A stretch of 64,000 bases of DNA, taken from positions 30,876,539 to 30,940,538 of the forward strand of contig NC_029519.1 of assembly GCF_001577835.2 (NCBI RefSeq), in the 5' to 3' direction. The number at the start of each line of letters is the position of its first letter. Position 1 is the stretch's first letter. Position numbers and translations under genes: made by a program. Below the pieces are notes generated by a model that saw nothing but the letters and a program-made list of their open reading frames with translations, made no database searches and was not told the origin of the DNA. This DNA is from Coturnix japonica (taxonomy: Eukaryota > Chordata > Aves > Galliformes > Phasianidae). Below are positions 1 through 12,535 of the stretch, piece after piece.

Positions 1-515
1 GGTTCATGCTGCATTTATTTAAGCAGGGTCAAATTTTCCCCAAGGGAACAATTTTCCACGCAAGAGTCAGGAAACTCTCATGTTGTGTAAAAACTGAATA
101 GAGATGCGTGATTAAAAGTCAAGTGATGACCACCTTCACTGTGAAATTCATAATGCTCCTTAGTGACTGCACACTGGGAAATGCTATTGAGAAAGTCTGT
201 CCTAGAGATGTGGAAATGAAGAGAAAGGGAGAACATTGAGAGGGCATTAAGAAAAGCAGTAAAGAGGGAATACAGCTGTAATTCTATTGGATTATGTTGA
301 TTATGTATTTCTTGTATAGGGGAGTTTTGATAAAGTAGTGTAAAGTAACAATGGTTCAAGTAACGCTTTTTTTCTCAGCAATGAAAGTATATCCATCTCC
401 TGGCCTGTGTACCTTCAAGTCCTTAGTAGTTAGACCCTGATCGTAATGGGGGAGAAATCTGCTGTGTTCACACAGTCAGCCTTGTCACTGAAAATAAGTG
501 TGTTTCTCTGTCTAG
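1..515 (+). other. CNOT6L intron sequence
   Basis: This stretch precedes the AG acceptor at 514-515 of the first CNOT6L exon in the window. It has no splice-bounded coding match, and I infer it is intronic. The downstream introns are 741-1417 and 1621-1985. Confidence 0.7.
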
Positions 516-2198
516 GTATTAAATCTCTTCATGTGGACAAACAGCTGCTCATTGTGGCCAATGCCCACATGCACTGGGACCCCGAATACTCAGATGTGAA
601 ACTCATTCAGACTATGATGTTTGTCTCAGAACTGAAAAATATCCTTGAGAAAGCCTCAAGCAGGCCTGGTAGCCCAACGGCAGATCCTAATTCTATTCCC
701 CTGGTGCTTTGTGCGGATCTTAACTCATTGCCTGATTCAGGTAAGGCCGATTACTGCATCTTAATTTTTAACTTAACCTTTTTAGATTCCCTTTTTTCCG
801 CTGGGTACCCTCAGTGCCGCCCTGGGGAGGTGTTGAGGAAAGCTTTCTTACTAACAGCTGTCTTCCAAAATTTGAATGAAGAAAATGCAGGCCCTCCAGC
901 TGTGTAACTTGCTTTTCACGATCTGTTGTACTCTCTAGAGAAGTTAGTCGTGCCTCAAAAGATGGACAGAGAAGCACAAATGTATCTTAAATAAATTCTT
1001 AAATAAAAACCAATGCCTTGAGGAGCAATAATAAGTAGGATGGACGTATGTTCACAATGTAACGTGGAAGTTCCCTACAAAGATGCACTTGCTTTAGTAA
1101 TTATGACGTTTGATACTGTAATGACAGGAATATGTATGAATGCTGCCTCCCTGGCACCCCTTGTGTCACATACACATTACAATACACACACTTTGGTTTT
1201 ACTGTAATCCCAAAAGAAGTGTAGCAGCAGCGATGGAGTGCCTGTGTTCTGTGGCTGCCTGTCAGAAAGGTGTGGGCACGATTGGAGCTTAAACGGAAAG
1301 CTCTTTTTTTCCTGATTTCATATGGTCTCTCGTTGATGTTTTCATTAATTCCAAGGTCAAAATTTCATGAATCTTCTATGCTAAAACAACTGCCTGGATC
1401 CTTTCTTTTGCAAACAGGTGTAGTGGAATACTTAAGCAACGGCATAGTAGCTGATAACCACAAGGACTTCAAGGAATTGCGTTACAATGAGTGTCTGATG
1501 AACTTCAGCGGCAGTGGAAAGAACGGGGCTTCTGAAGGAAGAATTACGCACGGCTTCCAACTCAAGAGCGCCTATGAAAACAACTTGATGCCTTACACCA
1601 ATTACACTTTTGATTTCAAAGTAAGCAGTGATTTTTCTGAAGTGGCAGACATTGACCTGGTCTCTCCAGGATGCTTAATGTCTTAATTTTCTGACCATTT
1701 CTCTCTGTTCTCATAAGTGCTTCATCACTGGCTCCTACACTTGCTGGACACTTTCCTACCACCCTAAAGTCCTTGACTTGCTGGCGCTTGTAAAGTTTCT
1801 GACCTGGCTCTGGTCAGAGACTTGAGGAAAAGGGGTGCAGCGTTTTGAATGCAAAGTGGTGTGTGCATCACTTACCATAGTTGCAGCACTGTGCATCTTC
1901 CCGGGAATCACAGCAAGCAGCCAGTTGAGTTGAGGTTGCCAGAACTGAGTTCTGTTCTCACTTTCATGTTTCTCTTTCTCCCTAGGGTGTGATTGACTAC
2001 ATTTTCTATTCCAACACTCACATGGACGTGCTTGGTGTCCTGGGGCCTTTGGACCCTCAGTGGCTGGTTGAGAACAACATCACTGGGTGTCCACACCCTC
2101 ACATCCCTTCAGACCACTTCTCACTGTTAACACAACTCGAACTCCATCCTCCGCTCCTGCCTCTTGTCAACGGTGTGCACTTGCCTAACAGGAGGTAG
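516..2198 (+). CDS. CNOT6L: CNOT6L, CCR4-NOT deadenylase subunit (last three coding exons)
   Basis: CNOT6L is one of the two CCR4-type poly(A) nucleases of the cytoplasmic CCR4-NOT complex and shortens mRNA tails. Coding exons read as 516-740, 1418-1620 and 1986-2198, each with AG/GT borders and compatible phases, ending in TAG at 2196. The peptide is the C-terminal part of the endonuclease/exonuclease/phosphatase fold. ADLN near 716-727 carries the catalytic Asp and Asn, and PSDHFS near 2107-2124 carries the final Asp-His pair. The stretch EKASSRPGSPTADPNSIP separates CNOT6L from CNOT6, whose remembered sequence differs here, and the end VNGVHLPNRR is the CNOT6L C-terminus. The N-terminal leucine-rich repeats and earlier catalytic exons lie upstream of the window. 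One visible difference from the remembered mammalian sequence is a Gly-Ser where Cys-Asn stands after NFS, in a surface loop. Confidence 0.96.
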
Positions 2199-4560
2199 TG
2201 GAGCCCTGCCCCTTTGAGGGCAAGGACCTGTTGTTATGGACCTGTACAGTTGTAAATCAAAGTATATAGGAGTGAAGTATGGCCAACCTTAAGCTGCTTC
2301 TTCAAGCTCCTTTCCTTATGTGTTTGATATGAGATTTTGCACATTTTGGTGCATACTGGTATCATTTGGCACTAGGGCTGGAACCAAAGTATTATTCCCT
2401 TTCCAGGTTTTTAATTTAATTTTTTTTTTTTTTAAACTGGCAAGCTTTTTCTTTTCAGTAGGAAGCTGCACTTAGAAATGGACAAATGAGATTAAAAACT
2501 TACATATTAACATATTTAAAGGTAATGCTTTCTTTATTTCTTTTTCCAGACATGGTAAAACAAGCCAACCTTTTAGGAGAAAAACCTTTTAGAAATAAAA
2601 ACAAGGATAGAAGTGATTGCTTTGTAGGAAGAACATTAGAAATTCTGTTTGAACCCAAAGTGAAGACTGAGCTCTGTGTCCAAAATAAGTTTTGCACATT
2701 AGGAAAGCACTTAATGCCTGACTATAAATTATTAGCAGCGTGGCCCTGCCCATTATCTACCACTAGAAAACCAAAGATGGCTTCATATCGGTGAAAAAAA
2801 ACTTGAGGTCTAAATTCTTCTGATGCAATTTCGTATTAGCAGAAAGATTCCAATGAACCTGTGTCTCACAGGAATCCATGCGAGAGCATTTCATGCCATG
2901 ACGGAGTGCTTGCTTGGCAGACATGACAGTAACCCTGTTTTGGAGCTCTGAAGAGCCCGATTCTTTCTGGGTAAGGTGTTCAGAATCCAAACAGTCTCTG
3001 TGAGACAGAGCTGTGTCTGCTTTGGCAAGCCAGCAGAATAGTTTGGAAGCAGGATTTGGAAAGGATTTGCACTTAAAGCCAGCCATTGCAAGCCTTTGAG
3101 AATGGAGAGGTTCCAGATCTGCTCTAGGTTCCCTTTTCCAAAGGTCATTTGCAAAGATGAGAGGCATTGGGTGAACTGGTTAAGCTTAGGGTACAGGAAT
3201 AAGCTGCTGGAAATGATGGCACTTCTGTCTCCATAGCACGTGTGAAGCAGCCTTTCCATGGGGGGAAGAGAGTGGTAGCCGTTATCATTCCCTGCATTAT
3301 ATTTCCTGACCCTAGTTGCCAAATAGCCATCAGACATTTTGAGTAATCTTTCTTTTCTGTTGTTGGCGGGGGTTGAATTAAAAAGCTTCTGGTTCATTCC
3401 CAGCTGTTAATGCTCTTGAGATGTGTTGGAAATCCTTTTTTCTTCTTTCCTTTGATGCTCTTGGTGGCCAGTTCAAAACCTCGTGCCTCAAGGGGCATTA
3501 AACCTAATGTCATTTTCTGTAAGATAATTGGTCGGCTGCTTAATGTTCAAAGAAAAATGGCACAGGAATAGGAAAAGGTTGTGTCTGTGTTTTTAAGTTT
3601 TTCTTTATTCTGCTTTTTTGCTGCTATAAGATTTTCTTGAATTTATATTTTAAACTTTTCATGCACTTTACTGTTTCTAGTCTCAAAATGTGATATTTTT
3701 AATAAATGAGAAATTTTTCCATTATCTGAATGCAATTTTTAAACAGATTGATAGCCTATATTTATGTCTCATTCGTATACTTAAAAGTCAAATTTAAATC
3801 GTTCAGTAATTAGTTTAAATGCTAAGGAGCCATCTTCTGTCTCTCAGAACTGACAAGTCAGGCTGTTCCTCTGCTCTTTGATACTCCGTTTCCTTTGTTG
3901 TTTTGTACGTAGGAAATTATCCATAGGAAAAATCAATTGGGCCCAGAGTAGAAGTATTCTATTCCCTGACTTCTGCTGAGGGGGACGGGAGAGGAGTGGG
4001 ACAGAATGCAAAGATGAGTTCAGTGAAATGACAGCTCCCTTTAAAAGAAGTGCCTAAAACTGGAGACGTCATCTATTGCCCGATACAAATTGGAAATGAC
4101 TGTAGCTGGGTGAAATTAATGGATGTAAATTGCTTCGTGCAGCACCAAAAAAAAAGCCCTTTCTAAAAGAAGAATTTTCCTCTAGGTGCAGGTATCTCCT
4201 TTGTAATATACCTCAGCGTTCAACACCTGGCCACGCGGATAAATTGAGACGGCAATTGAGTATAGTACTGGAAAGTAGAATAGCATGAAAAACTTAATTT
4301 TGTGGACATTACCTTTCTGTAATCAACTACTGTATCTCTCCTGGAGGGGTTTCTCTGCTCTGGAGGTGTGCACTAACAACCATTCTCCTCCTGTCCTTCA
4401 CGCATGTTTTACTGGCAACGTGAGCAATAGTTCCACCATACTTCACTCCCAATATTTTTTGAGATGTTTGTATAAAATGGAATTTAAAGTTCACCTATGA
4501 TTGTATATGAACTGCAGAGGAGCCCGTTTATTAATAAAAAGAAAAAACGGCAACAATCTT
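2199..4560 (+). other. Probable CNOT6L 3' untranslated region
   Basis: The sequence after the CNOT6L stop is AT-rich and shows no splice-bounded coding match. Candidate poly(A) signals AATAAA occur at 3701-3706 and 4533-4538. Members of this family have long 3' UTRs. The end chosen is an inference from the second signal and would need transcript data. Confidence 0.45.
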
Positions 4561-7500
4561 TTGTAATATCAGGGTGGGAGAGGGTGGGGGTGATACAAAA
4601 GCACCTGGTAAACATTGTAAACCGCTACGTTGTACTTCCTTTGGGTTTATAAGTGACTGAAACGTTCTGTTGCAGGAAGGTGTTCAATTGGATTTTCTCT
4701 GCTTCAAAATGCACTTCAGAACGTCCATTACGCTGTGTGATTTTTAAAACGCTGTTTAAACAGATATTGCACAAAACCTCTGGATTTTAAAATATCTCTT
4801 CAGAACTCTGTTTTTGTTTCAGTCGATGCACATAACCAGGGGCATGTTTACCCGCCTCGCACATCTCTGACTCCCTCCCTCTTTTCCCCTGGTTTCTCTC
4901 CCTTTCCTACAAAAGGAGCAGTAAGGGGTTGTGCTTTTTTCCAGCCGAGCAGAACTGCTGCTCTTCATAGAGCTCTGCCCTGAGACGAGAAGGAGCGCGG
5001 AGCCATCAGCCGCCAGCCTCGTGCGTGGGATGAGATCTGTTTTGTGCTCATCTGCAGCACCCAGATGGTGACACTCATTTTCTTTTGACCCAGATGGAGG
5101 CTAACAGGGCCTTGCAGGGTATGTTATGTTACTGGGGAGAGGGAGGGAAGTAATAGAGGGCAAAATATCCTTAAGTGTAATCACATTAATGGGGAACAAG
5201 TAGTTCTCTCCATCGCCAACCCTTGTTTCCCATGCTTAGACACTGTGCACATTGCAGTGCCCACACCACTCGTGCTTAGGAAAAAGCCCTCAGCCCCTTC
5301 CTGCTCCTTGCTTTCTTGGTTGGGTTTCAATGATATCGTGCCTGATGTCAACTTCTAAGCAGCAGCACTGCCTAAAGCAAGCAGAGAAAAAAAATCCAGC
5401 ACCATTCTACAAGCAACTTTTTAAAATTCAACATGGTAAATCTGTTAGATATGGGGTTTTGTGTGTATATATATATACATATATATATATAAAAGAGAAT
5501 TTTGTACATTGCAGCTGAATATTTTGGTTTCCTTATTTGGATGTAAGGTGCGTGAACATTTGTGTACCATATATTGAAGTCAGGTTTGGCACAAAGGGCT
5601 CTGAGAGCAGCTCTTCTTCCCATTGTCCTCTATAAAAGCTTTTTCCACCTGTTTCTCGCATCTGTATTCAGAAAATACTTCATTTTATCCACAAGCTTTC
5701 TATGTGTGTTTGAAGCCACTCTTCTTTAGTCTGCAGACCCCTTCAGAAAGGTTCTTGCTGGTCTCAGCCCCTTGCTGGTCTCAGCCCCTTGCTGTCCTGT
5801 GTTTTACCAAATATAGAGCCCAGAGTTTTGGAGCCAAACCTGTTGAGAAGCCTTTGCCACTGACTTTTCAGAACCATTCCGTGGTCTTCAGAGCTGTGCC
5901 AGTGCTGTGGACCACTGGGGCCTCCCACTTTGCACTTTTGCCTTGGGGACTCCTAAACTCCTGCCCAGTCTGTGCTTATGCACTCAGAGCCCATGGCCTG
6001 GTTTACAAAGGTGCTGAGCACTTGCAGCTCCCAAATCCCAAATACAGGGCTGGATTTCTCATGGTGCATCAGCGTGGCTTTTGAGGGCCGGCTTTCCTTA
6101 CCTAGCTTGGGTTTGAAGTGCAAGAAAGCATTGGAGATGTGGAAAGTTCACACCACTTGTTCCCTAGGAGGGGGCTAAAAGCCCTTTAGAGGTTCCTAGA
6201 ACACAAGTGTGGTAGTGACACCCTCCTGGTAGGAGCAGGGCTGACAGTCCTTTGTGTCAAAGGCCAGATTTAAGCCCAGTCATGCACTCTACATATTCCA
6301 CAAGGTGTTTTAAGCTTCTCACATCAAAACCTTCCCTTGGTGTGAAATTTAGTATAGTGGGGTGGTGTGAAAGAGTTTTTTAATCCTATCCACACCAAGT
6401 CAATGGCTTGCAAGAGAAGGAACACAGAAGTGTGATACACACCCTTACCTGGGTGTGAGAGGGAGCAGCAGTTATCCCCTGGTGACCTCAGCTTTGTGCT
6501 TCATTACCATTTGCCTGTTATTGGCTGCTATGCATTTCTTAACAGATGTTTTTCTTGTAATGATAATAAAGACCAAAGGCCAAAACTGAACATAAGGAAT
6601 GATGCTTTGCCTGTCTCACCATCTCGACAGGTCCTCTTTGCGGCCTCTCAAGACAATAGCAAAGTGTTGGAATGAGAAGTGTCTCACTGTTTTGCATCAG
6701 CTTGTTGTTCTTTTGCAACGGATCCAGGGGTGTTTTTTTCACAATAACCACAAAATCCCTTTCCTCACTTCATGCCAGTGTAGCAGATGGTGTTGCATGT
6801 AGGTGCAGACTTAAGAGCCTGCCGTGTGCTCTGTTACTGCTAATTGACGGGAAGGGAAAGGAAGGGAGAAGGAAGGGAATGGAAAAGGAATGGGAATCTG
6901 CTGAAGCTCACATTGACTTCAGAAGGAGGAAGATTTTGGCCGTTAGATTTCCCATGCCTGAAAAGGATCTGAACTGCTTGGTTGCAGAGGGTTTTATACA
7001 GACTAGAGGCTGGAAAATAAATGCACCCTCAGTGCAGAGACGCTTGGACTTTTCTGAGATATTTTCTTATTAGCTGGATCTCATCATCTCATAATGAGGA
7101 AAGGCATCTTGGATTATGCAGCTCATCCTTTTCTTTTTAACGAGTACAAGGTATTGTAGCACACCCTCCCTTTATCTCCCTTCAGTGTTCAAAAGCAGCA
7201 TAAAACCCAAGAAAACCTGATGAAAAGCATTTAATTTCCTACCTCCCTAATCCAAGTGTCAGCCCAGAAAGCACTTCAAGGTTAAAAACCAATTTCAAAG
7301 GAGATTATAAAGCTTTGGATACAGGCACAGCCCTAAGTGACACGGGAACTCCTTTTGTGACAGCATTCGCACAGATACTGAGCACAGGTTTTCTGCTCTG
7401 AGAAATGGAGCTGGGCCAAAAGGCAGCTGGTAGACAGGCACAGGTGTGACACGTCCAGAAAAGTGACAACATGGCACCATCAGGAATGTGACAAAACCAG

Positions 7501-9072
7501 CACCTTTTAAGGACTGAGAAAAGTCATTTGACTCCATGATGGGTATTGAGAAAGTTTGCAGGTTTGGCTACTGGAGGGTGATGGGCTTCAGGAGCAGCTT
7601 CTTGACACGTGTCTGAAAATCGACAGGAAGCCAGAGAAACGCTCATGTACTTTGGTACATCATTGATGGCAAAGCATGCTAAGTGATATGATTCCTCCTT
7701 TCCCCCAGTCCTGCAATAATACAAGGTATTTAGCTTAGAAAACCTCTCACCGGTGAGGGTGAGGGTTGGAGTGATTCTGGTACTTGGTCTTGTCCTCTTT
7801 GTTGAACAGTTTCTAAAACGTAGGCATTTACCAAGTTTGCATTTGTCTGTATTTGTCTTTGTTCCAAAGCAAAAAGGAAATCACGGTGGCTCTCTTTATA
7901 AGTGACATGTTACATGACTTTGGCTTTGTTTTCAACTTTTAATTATTGCATCATGTGTTTCCTTTCCAAGCAATTAAAGTGTTTGTGTGCACCACGTTAG
8001 CAAAAGATGCCCTTAATTCATAAACTCACAGGTGCCCACAGTTCTCCTTTGGGGAGGCTGGGTGCTTTTCAGCCGGACCTCTTTCTTGTGCTCCATTTCT
8101 GCAACAGCCGCGTCCTCCCCCCAGAAGGTGGAACTGCACACGGAGAATTGGGAAGCAGCGGTGTCACTCTGGGACATGCTTACACTGAAGTTTTAAGGGG
8201 ATTTCCATTGCGCTTTGTGCAAATGGAATTGGGAGGTTGCTGAGAGCAGAGGCTCCTCTGGCCACTTGGCCACCTGGAGCTGTGCTGGAAGCCAGGAGTT
8301 GCCCTCAGTTCCCCCATGCCCTCAGGCTGAGTGCCAGCCCTGGGAGCCACCAGCCCCATATTGACATACTGTGGGTCTTCCAGGCATTCCCAAGCCTGAC
8401 ACCAGCCCTCAGCTCCTCAGCTGCAAGAGCAACACTCTTGAACAGAAACTTAGCAGTAAGTTTATTCCACACTTCCCACAGGAACAAAGAGTAAGGAATC
8501 CTTTTTGCCCATCTCCCACTTGCAATAATTGACGCACTATTAAAAGGGAATGCCAGCTCCACTTGCACTAAATGATTCTACCCACTGAAAAGACTCAGTT
8601 TTGAATAATGTGCCTTTCCCAAGAGCCTCTATCTCCTGTTGGTGCTCCTGGGACACAGGAGGGAAGGTACAAAGGTACCATCCAGAGCTGTTCCTGACCA
8701 GGGATGTTCAGAGACCACATCCACCAGTGTTTGGGAAATCTCCTCACTCCCTTCTATTTCCCCATGCTCACAAAGCTGAGAGGCAGCACTGCCGCCACCA
8801 GCACTGATCTTTTCAGAGGTCAGACCACATCTTTCTCACAGCACTCACTGCTCAGACTCTTCCTTTTGAGCAGGAAAGTACATAAAGAAGCACAAAACCG
8901 CTGGGTCCTTTGGGCAGAGGAAAGACAGCAGGCATGAGAAACACCCTACAGTCCTGCCTGTAGGCTTTGCAGTGCCACAGTCCTCATCTAACCCATCCTG
9001 GTACTGCGTGCAATGGAAACATTGTTTTCACACAAATCCGCATGGAAAGAGTCAAGGGCAGAGCATTCAGAG
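4561..9072. other. Intergenic stretch between CNOT6L and the chemokine cluster
   Basis: I see no supported gene here. The open frames lack family resemblance and splice context. There is a short TA-rich microsatellite near 5464-5492 and a 17-base unit repeated a little over twice at about 5755-5795. The gene C poly(A) signal marks the right edge. Confidence 0.5.
5464..5492. repeat. TA-rich microsatellite
   Basis: A short run of TA/TG dinucleotides. It gives a spurious Tyr-Ile-rich open frame on both strands. Confidence 0.8.
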
Positions 9073-9078
9073 TTTAAT
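9073..9078 (-). terminator. Poly(A) signal of chemokine gene C
   Basis: ATTAAA on the minus strand, about 185 bases after the stop codon. Confidence 0.6.
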
Positions 9079-9263
9079 TGAGCCCTGGGTGGGCATCACG
9101 CAGGGGGACAGCAGAATCACCAGAATGTAGGGCAACGCCAGGGTCTGGCAGGACAGCCTGGTTCTGGGGAGGGTGGAGGGGGAGAAAGGCTCCTGTCCCC
9201 AGCCAGAACCAAGGCTGGATGGATTGAGGGACAGGCGGTGCTGGGGAAGGGATGCAGGTCCTG

Positions 9264-10263
9264 CTATGGGGGCGGTGTCCATCTCCCCGCTTCCCGCCGT
9301 GACCGCATGACCGCCGCTGCTTCTTTTTTTGTGATATCCATCTGCGTCAGCTTGTGGATGAGCAGCTGGATCCAGGGCGCCTCAGGGGCCACACACACCT
9401 TCTTGTTCCTCTTCAGGGTGAGGCTGCGAGGAGACCAGACCCGCTCAGCCCCTCCCTACAGCTTTCCTGACCCAACACCTTCCGTGCTCCAGTATGCATC
9501 CAGGGGAGCGCACACCCTAACCCTCACTGCGAGATAGACAGGTTTGGGAGTCTTCAGCCTCCACCCTGTGAGGTAACCCCCCTTAGAACAGGTGGCAGCA
9601 CCCCCTGAGAGAGTACAGGCCTTGTGAGACACAGCTTCACAAAGGATGCGAGCAACCAGGTACCAAACTGTCACTTACATGATCTCTTTCCTCCGGCAAT
9701 GAATACCCGGCGGTGTCACATCGATGGCAAGGATAAGCCCCAGCCCGATGACCTGGGCAGTCACTTTGACACACTTGCACCTCTTGTTGGTCAGCAGGCT
9801 CTCCAGCGACAGACCTGCATCACAGCAGCCCACAGCCGGAGCTCAGCCCCCACCCTCCCCATATCCCAGCCCAAAAGGGATGCATGCAGGCGTTAGCAGC
9901 GCACACAGCAGCACATGTTAGCAGGTGCAGGGACAATCCCTTCGGAAGCAGCTCCAAGTATTTCAATTCATATATACAGCAGGAGTTTGGAAGACATTCT
10001 CAGAACTGAACCATGTGCTGCCCACCCACCAAGCTTCACAGGGTCTATGAAGAGACGCAGCCTGAAGATGTCAAGCAAATCCCACCCCTTCAGCTTGAAA
10101 GAAAAGATGAATCTTTTCAGAGAGAGCCCGAAGCAGAAAGCTCAGAGAAGCCCACGGGCCCACTGCCCCCACCTAGGGTCCCTCAGGTCTCTCACTCACC
10201 ATCCCCTGGCAGCAGGCTGCCCAGCAGCAGGCCCAGGGCCAGTGCTGCCTGCAGCGCCTGCAT
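9264..10263 (-). CDS. CXCL13: CXC chemokine, CXCL13 type (gene C, three coding exons)
   Basis: A secreted chemokine. CXCL13 attracts B cells through CXCR5 in mammals, and I infer the same class here. Coding exons on the minus strand are 10200-10263 (leucine-rich signal peptide), 9679-9814 and 9264-9423, giving 119 residues. The mature part shows the C-K-C pair, a third Cys in the motif IHCRRKEI and a fourth in KKVCVAPEAPWIQ, with no ELR before the CXC. The CRRKEI and VCV-P-A-WIQ stretches are the closest of the three paralogues to human CXCL13. The last exon runs past the position where the two neighbours splice and ends in a basic, proline-rich tail at TAG 9264-9266. A TATA box (10295-10300) lies 30-40 bp upstream of the ATG, and a poly(A) signal (ATTAAA, reverse of 9073-9078) lies downstream. 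Confidence 0.86.
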
Positions 10264-10294
10264 CCTCACTGCCCCCGAGCCACTGCTGGGCTGC

Positions 10295-10321
10295 TTTATA
10301 GCTGACCCGGTGGGGATTTCA
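10295..10321 (-). promoter_or_regulatory. TATA box with adjacent kappaB-like site of chemokine gene C
   Basis: TATAAA reads on the minus strand at 10295-10300. Immediately upstream of it, the plus strand shows GGGGATTTCA at 10312-10321, one base from the NF-kappaB consensus GGGGATTTCC. The position fits a core promoter of an inducible chemokine. NF-kappaB use is inference. Confidence 0.5.
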
Positions 10322-10561
10322 TAGTCTGGGAAACACTGGGGGAAAGCATCTGCCCTGTGCCCCCAGCTTTGACTTCCCTGCCATCGCTTCCCCTTCAGCA
10401 CATGGCCTGAAGTGCCTCTTGTCCAATGCAGAGACCAGCAGAGCCCCATCCTACAAGCACAGCTCACATGGTGGCGCAAAAAGTGAGTGATGAGCAGGAG
10501 GCCCTGCCCCATGGCACACTGCAGGGACACCAGTGATGGTAAAAGAGGGAAAGCTGCTGTC

Positions 10562-10567
10562 TTTATT
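10562..10567 (-). terminator. Poly(A) signal of chemokine gene B
   Basis: AATAAA on the minus strand, about 210 bases after the stop codon and before the promoter of gene C. Confidence 0.65.
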
Positions 10568-10778
10568 AGATCTCAGTGTGGTGTGCTCGGAGGGGACATC
10601 TCACTTGTTGCTGATGCTGGGGGGGCAGTGGGATGCATCACTGTGGAGCTGGGGAAAGGCCTCTGCATTTCCATGGGTGCATAACAGGGGAAAATGCCCT
10701 CTGGGCTGGGGGAGAAGCAGTGGTGAGGAGCAGGGTTTCCAGCTGTGAGCGTAACCCATGAGGTTATCGTGCCAGGTC

Positions 10779-11550
10779 TCACTGGGGAGCAGCTTTCTTC
10801 CTCCTGTCAGGAGCAGAAGGGGAAAACGTGCAAAGAGCAGGCCCAAGGATGGCTCAGGAACCCCAGGTCTTGCTTTGCTCGCCTCTCAGGTCAGGGCCAG
10901 AATGCTTACAGCTTCGGGAGGTCCTGCAGGAGCTTCCTCACCCAGGGGGTGCTGGGATCCACACAGATCCTCTCGAGGGTCTTTAGTTTAATCCTGGAAA
11001 ACATGCAGGGCTTCAGCCCCTTTCCCTCCAGAGGGGAGGCTGAGGGACCAAGCCCTTTCATTTCCCCCAACCCATAAGGAAGAGATGCACAGAACCAAGT
11101 AGTTGACAGAGGGGAACCAGCCCCCTCACTGCCATAGGAGCCACTTACAACACCTCCATGCGCCTGCAACTGCTCCCCGCTGGCCGCACCTCGATGCTCT
11201 CATACTTCCACAAAGGAATGAAGGCAGTGGTGGTCTTGACACAGCGGCAGTTCAGGTTGCCATTGGCTTCCAGGAGGGCTGGAGGAACACGGCCATAGCT
11301 CACGAGTACCTGAAAACCCACCCTTCCCTCTGCCTCTAAAAACTTTTCCAGACATCACATCCTCCCCCACATTCTTTTCAAAGTCAGCACATCTGCCTCA
11401 ATAAGACACTCAAGAAACACTTCATCCCCTGATAGAAGCAGGACGCTACCTCCAAAAATGATGCCCAGCACTGTGCATTGCCTCACCTGCATTCCCAGGG
11501 CACAGGACCACCAGCAGCAGCCCTAGCAGTAGGGCTGCCCGCATTGCCAT
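10779..11550 (-). CDS. CXCL13L: CXC chemokine, CXCL13-like (gene B, four coding exons)
   Basis: A tandem paralogue of its neighbours on the same strand, predicted to be secreted. Coding exons are 11487-11550 (signal peptide rich in Leu and Val), 11149-11278, 10910-10993 and 10779-10803, all with GT-AG borders and matching phases, giving 100 residues. The mature chain has the motif NCRCVKTTTAFIP, a third Cys in GSSCRRMEV and a fourth in RICVDPSTPWV, with no ELR. The last exon supplies a short basic end, LRKKAAPQ. A poly(A) signal lies at 10562-10567 (AATAAA on the minus strand). If exon 3 is not spliced, an in-frame TAA inside the donor stops translation seven residues early. It resembles the CXCL13-like genes known from chicken, but I cannot assign the numeric suffix. 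Confidence 0.85.
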
Positions 11551-12465
11551 GCTGACAGGACCTGGCCCCAGCCCAGCAGCATCCCCTATTTGAGCCAGGG
11601 AATAGGAGAAGTGTGGTGGTGCACGGGAGGCCCCCGGGGCTGGGGGTGGTTTTCACCCATCACCCTTTCCTGCTGACGGTGCTGGCTGGGTTTGTAATGC
11701 CGATAATAAAAAGTGGCCTGAGGCCAGACAGGGGCTCGATCTTCCTGAAACTGGCTCAGTTTTCTTTTTCCAAAGAAGCTGGGTCTGGTAACAGTAGCTG
11801 CCGTTTCCCCCACTGCTAGTTCCTAGCTCATGCAGCCATGCAAACCTGGAGGTTTTGGAGTGTTTTTTCCTCTTGTGTGGTCAGATGCCACTTGTTTCCC
11901 TACAGCCACTATATAGTTTGCATGTCAGCTGTAGCATCAGGGCACACCACCCCATCTCACAAAGATGCCCTACTCTGTTCACATATACATATAGAAGGAC
12001 ACGCCATCCCATCCATAAAAGATGCACACTGTTTACTTTAGGGATACCAATAATTGGTGGGATACAAGTTAATGAAGCAACGCTGAATGGCAGACAGTAT
12101 TTGATGTCTATGCATCCTACAAGCAGCTCTCCCCCAATAAGAACATCCTAAGCTTTGGCATACTTGCCCTTGCTCCTTTCCCCCACACCCAGTTATTCCC
12201 ATCATGTGTAAAACAGCCTTGCACCAGCCCCAGGATGCCTCTATTTGCCTTTTGCTTCTTATAAAAACCTTACTGGTGCCTGTAGACCCCACACTCACTG
12301 TGAACACCTGCACTTGGATGTAGCTGCACATGCTGAATCTGTGAGAAAGCTTGTGCCCCCATCCAGTAACACACCTGACCTACAGTGACAACACTCAATC
12401 AATACTCAGTGGTGCCTCCTCAAAACTCAGCTAAAGGGAAAACACAAGGGAAGAAAAAACCAAAC

Positions 12466-12471
12466 TTTATT
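12466..12471 (-). terminator. Poly(A) signal of chemokine gene A
   Basis: AATAAA on the minus strand, about 65 bases after the stop codon. Confidence 0.7.
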
Positions 12472-12535
12472 TGACTTGAGGTCTTGAGACAGAACACAGC
12501 ATGCCTTCCGAACACCAAGTTCCTTAGCAGGAAGC

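Noticed and set aside
5623-6084. 153-residue plus-strand frame downstream of CNOT6L
   Set aside because: Contains a short internal tandem duplication of non-coding type, no domain, and lies in a probable intergenic stretch.
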